Below, in pieces: positions 32,701-42,448 of a DNA stretch of 64,000 nt. This DNA is from Phialocephala subalpina (lineage: Eukaryota; Ascomycota; Leotiomycetes; Helotiales; Mollisiaceae). The position numbers were made by a program, and so were the translations under genes. The stretch covers positions 2,702,007-2,766,006 of the forward strand of contig FJOG01000003.1 of assembly GCA_900073065.1 (NCBI GenBank). The letters are read 5' to 3'. Below the pieces are notes generated by a model, which ran no database searches, had not been told where the DNA came from, and saw only the letters and a program-made list of their open reading frames with translations. Numbering within the stretch: position 1 is the stretch's first letter; each line of letters starts with the position of its first letter.

Positions 32701-35503
32701 CCTCGGCGTAGTTATGCTTGCCTTTCCGACGCTTCTGTTTCTTAGAAGCTCGTGAATTCTCTTGATGATACTGAGGTTGCTCTCGCTCGGCCTGCTTGCG
32801 TTTGCCGTTGTGTGGCCATGATCGTTGTTGTGGATCCCATCGTTGGACAAATGGAAATGGTGGCTCGCTCAATTCGACGCCTTCTTGAACACACTCGACA
32901 GCTCTGTACACGATCTTCTCTCTCCATGCTTCAGGATCTTCCTCTGCAGCTTGTGGCTGAACCTCGATAGCTTCAGATGGTTTGGGAGTTACAAGAGGTC
33001 GAACGTCTTTCATGAGATCAGTTCGCAGCTTCTCCTCATCCTTCTTGGTTCTCGGGGCCTTCATGCCAAGTGCACCGAACAAGAGTCTTCGACCGGCACC
33101 AAGATCTAGCTTTGATCGGCGTGCAGCTGATTGGCTTGGTTCAGCAGAGGCAGGCTGTGGCTTTAGAGAGGCAAGAGGGGTGTCAATCTTGGGGGCTTCT
33201 AGAGCAGTTGACGGCCTGGAAGCATCGACGTCCATTGCTTCGGCTTCAGGAGCCTTGGCGACAGGTACCGGCTCGACTTGTTCGGGTGCAGTTGTGAACG
33301 AATTGCTGAGAGTTCTTGATTCCCCTGTTTCACTCCCTGATACCTGCACTGGCTCAGGATCGGCAGGTTCAGTATTGACTTGGACAGGTGCCGACTTGTT
33401 GCATTCGCGAGCATCTGGGCCGACTTCAATGCCACCAGAAGCTAGAGATTCAAGTAGTTGCTGTCGACGGCGTTCAAAGTCTTCTGATTGGGGTTGGGCA
33501 GAAGAGCGTGTGGAGGAGGTCTTAGTATCAGCGGCTTTGGCTTCTTCCAATTTAGCAAGCGCGGCTTCCGGTGTAGTGTCATCGTCGATACGAATCTTCA
33601 TCAATTCGGCCACAGTAGTACCAGCTGGTAAAATGCCCTTCTTCTTGTACCTGTTGAGAGCACTGTTCACTCTTCTGCGTTGGTTTCTCTTCCGCGTTGC
33701 CTGCACCCTTTGAGCTTCCGGTATGGACAAAGCTTTTCTTGGACTCGCACGACTTGAAGGAGATGAAGGAACAGCATTCACGATCGTAGCTGAAGGTTTG
33801 CTAGAGGTCTCTTCAGGTGATTCATCCTCGCTTGATGACTCGCCCGAGGAATCACTGCTATCATCGCTTCCGGAAGATGAGACGGCATGGGGAGCATCCT
33901 CTTCTACACCGCTCGACTCCTCACTGCTAGACTCATCGCTGTCACTGTCGTCGCTGGTAGTAGCTTCCTCTTCGCTAGAATCGTCACTGTCGCTATCGGA
34001 GCTACCGGAGCTAGATTCGACGACTGGAGACTTTTTGTCTATGAAGGGAGTAGATGTGAGACCATTTGACAAGCCATCGTCCGCTGTGAATCTGACACTC
34101 TTATTGCTGACAACAGATGCTGATCTTCTTGCCTGGGAGCGCGGTCGAAAGGGTGAGGTATGCAATGCTTCTGCCATGAATGACAAGGCTTTGCCGGACT
34201 TGATCGATCCTAGAGGCAAACCATTCTGATCGTAGTGCTGGACGAGAGAGTTCGGAGTCTCCTCAGGATCCTCTTCCATGATGTCTCGACTACTGGACTC
34301 TGAAACGGGAGGTGTCTTGGCTTTCAATCGAGTCTTGGGTACAGATAGATCTGAGGAGTCTTCGGGAAGCTCAGTAATTGCACTCTTGGGTTTGACAGGT
34401 CTGAATCCACGCGCCATGGCTTCGTAGGCTTCGCCCATATCCCCCTTCGAGCCATTGAACACGTATTTGCAGACAGCCATAGGCGACTTAGGAAATGCTG
34501 AGTGCAACTTACGGATCTGAATTCGTCGATGCTCCGGAACCTGCTTCAACGCGGACTCGTTGGGATCTTCGACATCTGCAGGATCGGGAGACTCGTCCTC
34601 AATTGCAGCTTCGAGAATGGGCGCAGTGCTCTGAATCTCATCTTGTGCCTCTGCCACAGGTTCGTCCAGAAGCTCGTCACTCGGATTGGAGATTTCTGCA
34701 GCATCCTCGTCCTCACTCTCATTGTCCAGCTCATCTTCATATTCCTTCGCGACAGTCCTTGCACTTTCGATGAGAGCAGCCACCGGGTTTGAATCTTCAT
34801 CGACTTCTTCACCTGCATTATCATCGGCCACTTCGTCGATCTCCTCGTCTTCGCCCTCGTCATCTTCACCGGGAACAAAATCTTCATCGTCTTCTGAATC
34901 CTCGTCGTCAAAATCGGCATGGAGAACAAGCTGTTTGTTTGTATCGCTATCGGAGCCATCTTCCTCTCGCTCCATCAGTGCAGGTATTTCTTCGTCATCT
35001 TGCTCGTCGTCACCGTATGTAACGCGGCGTTTCTTGCGTGGGGGTATTCTGATCGGAGGTCGGTCGGCAGGGCGTCTAAGAAGTGGTCGTCCGAATGCCA
35101 GGCCATCGAATAGGTGTTTTCCTTCTGCTGAGATCTGCCTCCGTCCAGAAACGCGTCGTATCTTCAAATCTTGTGTAAGTAGTGGTCGAATACTGCAGAG
35201 CAAAGTCAGCTTTTTGAGACGCGTCAAAGGAAGGGAAAACGCGTACATGACCTCGTCGTCTTCTTTCATAACAACAGCAAGATGCTGAAAGTGAAGACAT
35301 TCATAATTGGCACCATTTGCGCCCTTCAGTTCAACTGCATAGTCCTCAAGACCCCATTCGCCGTCGGATTCGATCGGTATGGCCTCGTTGACTGCTTCCA
35401 AAAGCTGAGAAACAGTAGGAGAAGGAGAAGAAGTGGTATCTACAACCCAGACAACAGGTGTGTCTGGGAGGCCGTGGCGCTTCACCGTCAAGCGTAGCCT
35501 CAT
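29750..35503 (-). CDS. 1899-aa acidic nuclear-type protein with coilin-like N terminus
   Basis: Two exons, 35503-35247 and 35192-29750. The 54-nt intron is stopless and a multiple of three, so it is easily missed. Splicing turns DDEVMYAFS into DDEVIIRPLLTQDL, which continues the fold. Start MRLRLTVKRHGLPDTPVVW. Residues 1 to about 110 resemble the ubiquitin-like N-terminal domain of coilin-type proteins (by pattern, not proven). Next come a basic PPRKKRR stretch, long Asp/Glu-rich blocks, a conserved-looking helical segment (HSAFPKSPMAVCKYVF), a Ser/Asp/Glu tract, a basic helix (RKRNQRRRVNSALNRYKKKG) and a long disordered tail. There is an imperfect Pro/Thr/Glu repeat near 31.62-31.86 kb. A nuclear, RNA- or chromatin-associated role is an inference. 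Confidence 0.85.
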   Translation of the reverse strand: MRLRLTVKRHGLPDTPVVWVVDTTSSPSPTVSQLLEAVNEAIPIESDGEWGLEDYAVELKGANGANYECLHFQHLAVVMKEDDEVMYAFSLPLTRLKKLTLLCSIRPLLTQDLKIRRVSGRRQISAEGKHLFDGLAFGRPLLRRPADRPPIRIPPRKKRRVTYGDDEQDDEEIPALMEREEDGSDSDTNKQLVLHADFDDEDSEDDEDFVPGEDDEGEDEEIDEVADDNAGEEVDEDSNPVAALIESARTVAKEYEDELDNESEDEDAAEISNPSDELLDEPVAEAQDEIQSTAPILEAAIEDESPDPADVEDPNESALKQVPEHRRIQIRKLHSAFPKSPMAVCKYVFNGSKGDMGEAYEAMARGFRPVKPKSAITELPEDSSDLSVPKTRLKAKTPPVSESSSRDIMEEDPEETPNSLVQHYDQNGLPLGSIKSGKALSFMAEALHTSPFRPRSQARRSASVVSNKSVRFTADDGLSNGLTSTPFIDKKSPVVESSSGSSDSDSDDSSEEEATTSDDSDSDESSSEESSGVEEDAPHAVSSSGSDDSSDSSGESSSEDESPEETSSKPSATIVNAVPSSPSSRASPRKALSIPEAQRVQATRKRNQRRRVNSALNRYKKKGILPAGTTVAELMKIRIDDDTTPEAALAKLEEAKAADTKTSSTRSSAQPQSEDFERRRQQLLESLASGGIEVGPDARECNKSAPVQVNTEPADPEPVQVSGSETGESRTLSNSFTTAPEQVEPVPVAKAPEAEAMDVDASRPSTALEAPKIDTPLASLKPQPASAEPSQSAARRSKLDLGAGRRLLFGALGMKAPRTKKDEEKLRTDLMKDVRPLVTPKPSEAIEVQPQAAEEDPEAWREKIVYRAVECVQEGVELSEPPFPFVQRWDPQQRSWPHNGKRKQAEREQPQYHQENSRASKKQKRRKGKHNYAEEQEYLDASYEPSYQELSYQDDDIELQYDDSTQLTRPEDENVEEEISMQLMNDIEGPGAAVSQAPDDLTPLPDDPSTLSDLKDGEAKDGMTIAFKMLELSAATHWQPLVSPYRTAIVIEVQEDGMLKLSLAMRDRKQDDKRYDEETGARVYEKFEMAGEDDEQDNDGMLNLPFGDLIEPKIVGLPPVDLENDDLMDDASQRKEATSFDQPTALSQQEEAAGSQPSHVTETPLHSDAPESYHIQDSIEVSVAEDPSPEVAVPEVTVFESASVEKPMPTELEQVEDASPTHVDEFSTADLARPAVEEALPTGVEMASTTDLVNPAVEYAAPTSVVEEASPTDPANPAAEDFVPTLTVEETSTAAARRGNSDELPSRNGVSVEPVSEDARQQIAHLMKDAEFRPDVPSPILRDTQPDSMQSLGEAADLEQLLKDMTEQNEKAYSPRYNGLGSSPVKKLRGSSRSLSESRVEVLDSSPTHKRKAPSRDPIDERQPSESPNKPQSSWETVDLEYQSPSPPSLAPAQQADSSWVTEDSHVKSSSPVASRPARKSLSRPRPVSKAHDLWEQLKPKNRTKSPDSEAESTRTSPDRAFGLDGVDERDSTVQYPKLSGTSSFTSQIQDHGRQPDFDFDDSVAIGGDTPKAADFDADITRDLSPQRTPQPSQSRIADAEPSPEPASERQPSNFKAVSPLVIEKDPFDSMSDSEPVLPAPKVDNPKAAKPTSPTVLADPDSEDELPARKAVSKERGTATTRPAVFERQSSSDDFPRRKFTSEKHIKPMAPPVVEHSSDSDFFPSLEALSQQSATIKREKSREKSTKPSRPPNASRPRTASGTSRRAADLSQDEDQTTPKASQKQRAPSHNQSFKSRGSEKPATQPRASQPPASQKSVIPPGSQVFDLTLESSSDVEPESQPAAAADDSSDAPPPKFRRYNLDSDDDEDYQEDSPGWVPKKSSTVGGVATRRHTSVSLKASSQTSLNSKNRRKTSSK
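31620..31860 (-). repeat. imperfect coding repeat, VEEASPT...TDLxxPA unit
   Basis: Within the 1899-aa protein the pattern PTxVxE..STADLARPAVEEA recurs about three to four times with a period of about 20-25 codons (examples: STADLARPAVEEALPT, STTDLVNPAVEYAAPT, SPTDPANPAAEDFVPT). The copies are diverged but in frame. Confidence 0.6.
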
Positions 35504-35847
35504 CTTGAATTTGGTGGACGTGTTGAAAGGTTGATGGTTGCGATGTCGTGGGGTCAAATGCCTGCAACCAAAAAACGCGAGAAAGCTCCGAGTCCGGGCC
35601 GGCTCGCTCGCGGCGCCACATGGGCGACTTTATGAGATGACCTTGCTCATATCTCCCTGTACGCACACATCAGCTTGATCCTTTTCTTTCGTACTGTTTT
35701 TGCTGTTTCTGGCTTCTTCTTTCATCGAATTGCAGCAATATTTGAATGTTCCCAGCTCTTGGTGACATTATTTCTTGAGAGGAACGCCTCCGAAAGTTCG
35801 GGATGAGTGGAAGCTCAATGGTACGGGTACAGAAGGACAAAAAGTCT
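35504..35847. other. interval between the 1899-aa gene and the Pro/Ala-rich gene
   Basis: About 340 bp. It contains the promoter and leader of the 1899-aa gene. It may also contain a last small exon of the next gene: a minus-strand frame ending near 35670 reads QFDERRSQKQQKQYERKGSS, but I found no splice join that reaches it in phase. Confidence 0.3.
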
Positions 35848-36402
35848 TCAAAACAGAGCAAAATATATGTCCAGCGACGGGAGAGGACTTACCCAGTGGA
35901 GATAACGAGCGGCATCATCGAAGTTCGCCATCTCTTCATCGGTCACCCATTCCATTCCACCGGATTCCTCTGCCCGCTTGGCGAGAGTACTCTCCACCCG
36001 GAGACAGAGTGTGTGGTATGTAAAACCACGGACGATGATGGTGCTTCCAACCTCGAGTGGGAGAAGCGGAGCAGGAGGGACAATGATGGTACCCCGAATA
36101 CCTCTCGGAAGGTAGTCACCCTCCCCATCTGGGACGTCGTGCCATGGATCCGGGAGGTCGTTGTCATCTCCAAACTCATCATCATCATCGGCCGTGGCGG
36201 CGGAACCAGAACCAGCTGGAGGAGCGGCCGATGATGCTGGAGCTGGAGCTGGGATATTGGGAGAGGCGGTGGTGCCTGAGAAGGGTGTCGAGGACGTAGA
36301 GGAGCCCGACGAGGGGGAGGCAGAAGCTGGGGTAGCTGGGGTGGCTGGGGAGAATCCGAGGCCAACGAAAGGAGTACCGAAATTACGTTTTGGGGCGGCC
36401 AT
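35848..36402 (-). CDS. Pro/Ala/Ser-rich protein of unknown function (3' end uncertain)
   Basis: Start MAAPKRNFGTPFVGLGFSP at 36402. Residues to about 75 are Ala/Ser/Pro/Thr-rich and disordered. An acidic DDDDEFGDDND follows, then a compact folded-looking part (GIRGTIIVPPAPLLPLEVGSTIIVRGF, conserved in flavour) and a helix ending DDAARYLHW. Right after LHW the sequence is a good splice donor (GTAAGTCC), so the frame to 35848 probably runs into an intron, and one or more short terminal exons lie downstream. I could not choose among several acceptors. Family not recognised. Confidence 0.6.
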   Translation of the reverse strand: MAAPKRNFGTPFVGLGFSPATPATPASASPSSGSSTSSTPFSGTTASPNIPAPAPASSAAPPAGSGSAATADDDDEFGDDNDLPDPWHDVPDGEGDYLPRGIRGTIIVPPAPLLPLEVGSTIIVRGFTYHTLCLRVESTLAKRAEESGGMEWVTDEEMANFDDAARYLHWVSPLPSLDIYFALF

Positions 36403-37822
36403 TTTGATTTGATGGTGCTTTGAGAGGGGAATTGAAGTTGGAATTAAAATGGTGATTGATTTCTTGGCAGTGGTGGTGCTGTTGACAAGTCTGAAGCTGT
36501 TGACGACGGGGAAAGGAAGACGACGAGAGAATTCTTCGAAAGAAGTGCCGTTTGTGCGCTTTTCATTTTGCTATTGTCAACTTCTACTTCTCAAAGTCGC
36601 TTCGCTACTATTGTCAAGTTCTGAGTTCTGCTTTCCAAATTTCCCCTTAAAATTAAGCGAGGACAATGATAGGGAAATTCACTCCCTACAGCTCCGCTCT
36701 GCTTCCTCACAATGCTATCTCGCTTAACGTTCCGATTGAGCTCTAACGTCCTTCGGTATATAGTACATTCAATTTATCGAGTCTCGGCATCGAGAAAGTG
36801 GCAAGTGGAGGAATGGAGCTCGATGTCCCATAGCAATGCATCTCGAGGCGCCTCTGGGTGTAAAGGAGAGAGTGTGTACCAATTAGATACGTCTTTCAAG
36901 CATACCTGAAGGGCTTAGATGGTTCCTAGCTTCCGACAATGCTATAGACGTTGAGTACTCAGTCTTTTATGTCAGAATTTTGCCGTGTAATAGCAGATGT
37001 GGATTGACTTTGTCTACAACATTCTCCTTTCGATCTTCCTCTGTTCAACTCCTGATGCTCACAGACATTGCACCAAAAATGAGTTCTCCTCCACGCAAAT
37101 TTCTATTGCTTCACCTTCAGTTGTTCAACGTCATTTAGTGAGTGGTACATTCATATCTTGAGCCTGAGCATTGCAGAATTGTGATCTATCAAAAAACTGG
37201 TGCTCGATGTTCCACGCCAATCTGCTATGTATTTCTTCAAGATGCAGAGGAGTCTCAAGTGTATTTTCAAGAGTGAAATGATGTCTAAGATCTGACATTC
37301 ATCAAGGAACGGCATGGCCGAGTGATTCATGTCTAGAGCAACTGTCTCAGTAGACTTGAAAACATTAGCAAAAGCAAGCCGAGATCGTTGACCGTCTCTA
37401 CGGGATTCTACTTATGATTGCGTTATTGTGAGGAGCTATTACTCTCGAACGTTATTTTGTGAAGGCGCTCCTCTTCTCAAAAATCATTACCGTGCTCTAC
37501 TTTCGGCATTTCATTGTTCTACGGAAAAGGGGACATTCATCCACCAGTCTGAGCATGTCAGAATTGCGGCTGCGGAGCTTAGTGTTCTCTTAATAGTTTA
37601 TCAGACCTTTCCTTTAGGTCCGTCTGGGACACGAAATGCATGGCTAAATGAAATTGATATATGACAACTCAAAGCCTGATTAACATTTACTTCGATATTC
37701 CTGAGTTTCCTTAGCAACTTTCATAACAGGACATCGAAGGCTTGTGTTCATCACAACTCTTCATTACAGCGAGCTCTCCATCTATGATGCATTCTTTCTC
37801 CGAAATAAAATTGACCTTCAAC
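36403..37822. other. gene-free, degenerate-looking region
   Basis: About 1.4 kb without a supported gene, between the promoter of the Pro/Ala-rich gene and a decayed O-methyltransferase. Open frames are short. The string GGCATGGCCGAGTG near 37310 recalls a tRNA A box, but no B box or cloverleaf follows. Confidence 0.4.
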
Positions 37823-38960
37823 TTATACCGGAACCAGTTCAACCACGCCACACTTCTCACTTACGAAAGTATGTTTCACACGCAGCCTTGCATGAGTTGC
37901 AAGCTCCTAGAACATATAATCGTTTCGTCTCTTGCCATCAAAACTCATCAGGAAAATATCTTGCGCAAGGCAGAATGCTGATGCGTTCGGGAGCAGCAAC
38001 TTTTCGACGATCAGAATCCGTGAGCCAGACGCACAAGCTGCACTCATATGCTTGAGAGCAACGACGACATCCTTATCCGGCTAGTCATTTAGTACACGAC
38101 TGATATGGTAGATCAACGCCCATTTTCACAGTTGTCACCTTCAGCTTTACAATACGAGGGACTTGGACACACCTTTGATAGGCTGCAACTCGAACATGTT
38201 TCCCCCAGCCAGTCTTACTTCTCTTAGCACGTTGTCCTTTTGCTCCTTTTTTTAAAAATCACAGCTGGTCGATCGAGAAGAACGCATCTCGAGCGCGGAA
38301 TATAAGGGTAGTCCTTCAGTATGGCTTTTAAGCTTTGTTTTTTGCCACCCCCTACGTCTACAATGAGTACTCACTGTTGATGCCTATTTATACCATGTTT
38401 GAGAGAAGTCTCCGCTGTGATCGAAATGAAGTTTTTTGCCCAGTCGGAATCATAAATGCCTTTCAAACAGATTATGTTGGCGATGTTGTCCATGAATTGG
38501 TTTAACAATTCCTCCCTTTTCAAGTTCGTCTTCAAGATACCATAAAAATCTCGATTAGGATACCCTGCCGCCAGATCAAGAGGAGTGACATTCCACTTCT
38601 CAGGTTCTCGCATCCCATATTTTTTTGAAGTGTTTCGGCCAATACGCGGTCGAAAACGGATGGAAGTTGAAGACATGCGACACCGGCCTCGCAGCAACAC
38701 TTCCACTCTTATATCTACGAGAAACAGCCGTATAAGCTATTCAACTAGGTGTAGGAGAGGAAATGAGTCCCTTGACTACGAGAAAGTTGGCGAATCTCTC
38801 TACCAGACTCTCCTGGCATCTGATCGTTTTCGCTAACTCCGATATGCTGATATCCCCTTCTTCTGGGATCACGTCGAACACATTGAAGTCAATGAAGATT
38901 TTGGAGAATCCCGACCTCCGTTACGGCGAAGAAGTGAACAGCTGCATTCGCCAGGGACAT
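37823..38960 (-). pseudogene. decayed S-adenosylmethionine-dependent O-methyltransferase
   Basis: Minus-strand blocks follow the order of fungal O-methyltransferases. A winged-helix dimerisation part comes first (FNVFDVIPEEGDISISELA, VERFANFLVVKGLIS, with a TGA after SPTPS). Next are YWPKHFKKI, a frameshift, EPEKWNVTPLDLAAG and NRDFYGIL. The cofactor motif reads LIVDVGGGK, followed by LKAILKDYPYIP. Then come ISRVLND followed by TAG where Trp is expected (LND-W-PD), ASGSRILIVEKLLLPNAS, and an end reading FVSEKCGVVELVPV. At least two nonsense codons, a frameshift and likely small deletions rule out a normal product. Such enzymes usually belong to secondary metabolism, but no partner genes are visible here. 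The 5' limit is approximate. Confidence 0.78.
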
Positions 38961-39762
38961 CCGGTCTGCGGGCTACTGGGGAGCAGCAGAACCATTTTGC
39001 ACCATTAAAGCAACGGGGAGAAAGCATTGGGAGGAAACAGGGATTATTGAGATCAAGTCGGAGTAGCCTTTTACTTCTCAAGCAGAAGGCTCTCCGCTCA
39101 ATATATAAGGAAGTCAAGCTGGTGCATGAACTTTCGCACAGCAAAATTCCTTCGCACTCTTGCATAACTTAAGCCTTCTGGCTGCTACTCTCACCAAGGA
39201 GCAGTCCCCTCAATGAGCGAAAGAATGGGCCTATTCACGTTCCTGCATGAATATTTCCAAGGAGTCCTCACCGCCATCAAGGTGAATTCATGCATAACCG
39301 AGGAAACGGCTGGCTGCATGTCAGCATGCCTCCCCTTTTGGCTCAGCACCCACAAGACCTGGTGCCGGTTCAAGTGCAGAACAAGCTCGGCGATTGAAGG
39401 TCTTCAGTTATCTTTTGACTAACATGATAGAATCAGCTTGGCGAGGGCAATAACCCCTACAGGAGAAATTGTCAATGTATCTGTTATAATGTTTGGGACC
39501 GGCGTATCGAGTTAACAATGAAAGAACGAGCCAGGACTCAAAAGCTACCCGAGCGGAAAAGAAAAATATGCCGTCAATCTATATTTCATTCATGAGCATA
39601 TGCTATCTCCTTAACGCAAAAAATACCGTAGGTGGATGATCCCCAAGATGCGGCAAAATCCAGAGCGGCCTCGAACAATTCAAAGAAGGCTGGGATGCTG
39701 TGCTTTCGGATGAACTCTCCTCCACGGTCCCCGTCCCCATGTTCATTCCATTCCGACCAAGT
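38961..39762. other. intergenic, possible decayed 5' part of the O-methyltransferase
   Basis: About 800 bp. The part next to 38960 may contain the unrecognisable N-terminal region of the decayed methyltransferase. The rest holds the 3' flank of the MOSC-reductase gene. No other feature is visible. Confidence 0.35.
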
Positions 39763-41459
39763 CTAGAAGTCAATAACGATATGTCCAACGCCTCGAGAAA
39801 CACAACTCAACATTGCCTTCCCCTTATCCTCCTCACCCAACCCACTCCCTCTGTGCTCCACCTTCCCCTCGCAAACCTCCACTCTGCACGTTCCACAGTT
39901 CCCTGTCTCACAACTGGAATCAACATCCAACCCCGCATCCCTCAAAACCTGTAACAATGTCTTCTCCCCTTTAACCTCTAACTTCTGTCCCGAGTTCTTC
40001 ACCTGGACCGTGAACGGATCTCCCGAGGTGTTGATCTGGAAAGCCTCGAAATGGATATCCTCTTGAGACATGCCTACTTCATTCGCTGACCTGACAATAG
40101 TATCAATCATGCGTTGAGGTCCACAGGCATAGACGAAGCTATTCCAAGTCCTGTTCTTCAAAATACCATGAATATCCATTCTCTGGCCCTTGCTCTTATC
40201 ATAAATCACGACTTTGTCGCCCATTTTCTCAAGCAGCGGCTTGAACGGAATTTCTTCACTGGTAACTGCATAATGCAGCGTATAGTTGAAGTTGATCTGA
40301 CTATATATATCCGCATGCATTAAGAAAGCCGTGATACCAATTCCACCTGCAATGAAGATGTGGTTCGATGCTTGGCTCGTGATCGGAACGCTCTCTGTCA
40401 TCTTCCCGACTAGGATCTTGTCTCCCTCCTTGAGCTCATCATGCAGATATCGCGAGCCTCCACGACTGGTCCCTTCTCGCTTGATGCCGAGCTGGAACTT
40501 ATGTGTATCGCCAGATACGATTGAGTATGAACGGATCAAGCCGCTCGGAAGTTTGAGACGGACGAAGAAACCTGGATCAAACTCTTCGCCGTCGCCAGGT
40601 TTGGAAAACGTGAAGGATGTGATGTGTGGAGTGTGGCGTTTTTTGTCGATGAGAGTGAACTCCTCCCACCTTTCTGGCTCTTTCTTGTCTTTTACTGCAA
40701 TCTCGGCTTCGCATTTGGCGATCTTCTGTTTGAGGCTGCCTTTCATTTCATCGCCAAACTCTTCGATCTTCGACAACTGTTGGGATCGTCAGCTTGAGTT
40801 TCTCAAGAAAACTACTTCACGATGATTAGAATGCTCACCTCAAGCAACTTGTCAAGACGGCTCGTGTCGCGATGAAAATACTCCTGGATTCTTTCGATCG
40901 TCCACCTCGGATGTGGTCTCTCCACAAGCACGATTCTGTCCCCAACACCCATGCTCCCCTCCTCCAAAACCCTATAATACCAGCCCGTCCGACTCTTCTT
41001 CCAAGTCTGCGCCGCAAACGCCTTCAACCCGAAGCGATGATTCAACTTAAAGCACGGCTGTCTTGGAAGACACACCTGCAACAACACTTCCCCAATCCGC
41101 ACTTTATCACCAATACAAACATTCCTCTCATTCATTTTCTCCGCCACAAGATTCTCACCAAAACCACCGAGTTGAAAAGCATCGAGTCTCTCTGCGTGCG
41201 GAAATTCTTTGCGCCAGCTTGTGTAATGGCCTGGATAGTATTGATGCACAGCTTTATCGACTCCGCCGTGGAACGTGAGGTCGTGCTCGTCGGACTCGAG
41301 ACCAGTGGAGGAGCAGAAGACTCGCTCAGTGCGAGGCTGTTTGTAGATACCAGTCGTAATGTCAAGATTGAGCATTGGCTTCATTTTGCTGGTGCGCAGT
41401 TGGAGAAGAGTGTCTTCGTGCCATGGCGCATCGAGATCTGGTAGTGGGATGGGCGCCAT
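39763..41459 (-). CDS. MOSC domain-ferredoxin reductase-[2Fe-2S] fusion oxidoreductase
   Basis: Two exons, 41459-40839 and 40776-39763, giving 544 aa. The start is the first ATG (MAPIPLPDL). Exon 1 is a YiiM-like MOSC domain (FHGGVDKAVHQYYPGHY, GGFGENL, CLPRQPCFKLN) ending in the short 3-alpha helical segment (WTIERIQEYF). Exon 2 is a phthalate-dioxygenase-reductase type module. It has a flavin-binding RSYSIVSG, a pyridine-nucleotide-binding GGIGITAFL, YACGPQRM, and a plant-type ferredoxin domain with cysteines at about 496, 501, 504 and 532 (C-x4-C-x2-C-x27-C). MOSC domains can bind the molybdenum cofactor or sulfur groups, and the reductase half passes electrons from NAD(P)H through flavin to the cluster. 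The physiological substrate is unknown. The intron falls exactly between the two modules. Confidence 0.9.
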
Positions 41460-42448
41460 GACCGCTCGCGACACTCGAACTCGTGGATGAAATTATTTCG
41501 ATGACTCGATGGCTCAATGAGATCGAAAGATCTGCACGTAAGAACTTGAAAATGAGCTTCGTTGCGTGTAGCGAGAGAAATAGGGGTAATAAGACACGAA
41601 GCGAGACCGACGAGGGTTTGAAATGGTTTCTTCGGCCGAAAAGGTGATGTGCGAAGGAGTTGTAAGCGAGGAACACAGAATGCAGTCAATCCTGCGAAAC
41701 GCTTATCGCATGAAAAGGAAGAGAAAGAAAGAAAGAGAGTGCGGGTAAGAAATAATAACACTGCAGATAGACGCCGGACGCGAAGGGTAAAGTAGCACGG
41801 AAAACAAGCGCGTGGGCAGCCGTTCGGGCTTTGAAACAGAGCTCCATAAGCAGAAGGTGCGACCAATTGAGTTGGTACAATACGTAATCAACTTTAGTGT
41901 CAGCCTCGAAAATGGGAGGGAAGGGCATGCGTAGAGTCACTCAGCTTCTCCCAACACCACACAACATGAACATAAATTGTGCTCCGTTGCAATCAAGTCT
42001 TCGTCCCCAGCAATAGCCACCTGCACCATGATGATAAATACACAGGATCCTTATCCAGGGTCGCCCTAACATCGCAACAGTAATAAACAGATGAGAAGTT
42101 GTTGAGTTTCGACCCCAACGCCAAAGTCCACCTCCCGCCGATGCCTTGCGCACTGAGAGGCAGCGGGAATACAGCAGGTATTATAGGTACGTCCGTTGCG
42201 ACACAAGCATAAACACATAAAACAAAAAGAAGCATGACCGGCCCATATCCTATCGCACTGAACGACGCATGTATATGTAGAAATATGAATTTTTTGAGAC
42301 ATTCGGAAATTTGCTCTCTCTAATCGTGAACCTGGGCTCTTTTCGCATGAACATGGAACACGCCGGGACTGAGATGGTATGATCCGCTAACGCCGGAAGA
42401 TATATGCTGGAAAAACGCTGGGAAATTGACAGTTGTAAGGCTCGTCGA
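41460..42448. other. intergenic, no gene seen
   Basis: About 990 bp: promoter and leader of the MOSC-reductase gene on the left side and the 3' flank of the SomA-like gene on the right. The overlapping minus-strand open frames near 41.36-41.94 kb show no domain. Confidence 0.4.

Noticed and set aside
30356..35288. Many plus-strand open frames of 60-240 codons
   Set aside because: They are antisense to the 1899-aa gene; its acidic and Ser-rich codons leave the opposite strand poor in stops.
37308..37400. GGCATGGCCGAGTGATTCATG resembles the 5' end and A box of a tRNA-Leu/Ser
   Set aside because: No B box (GGTTCGANTCC-like) and no complementary acceptor stem follow within tRNA distance.
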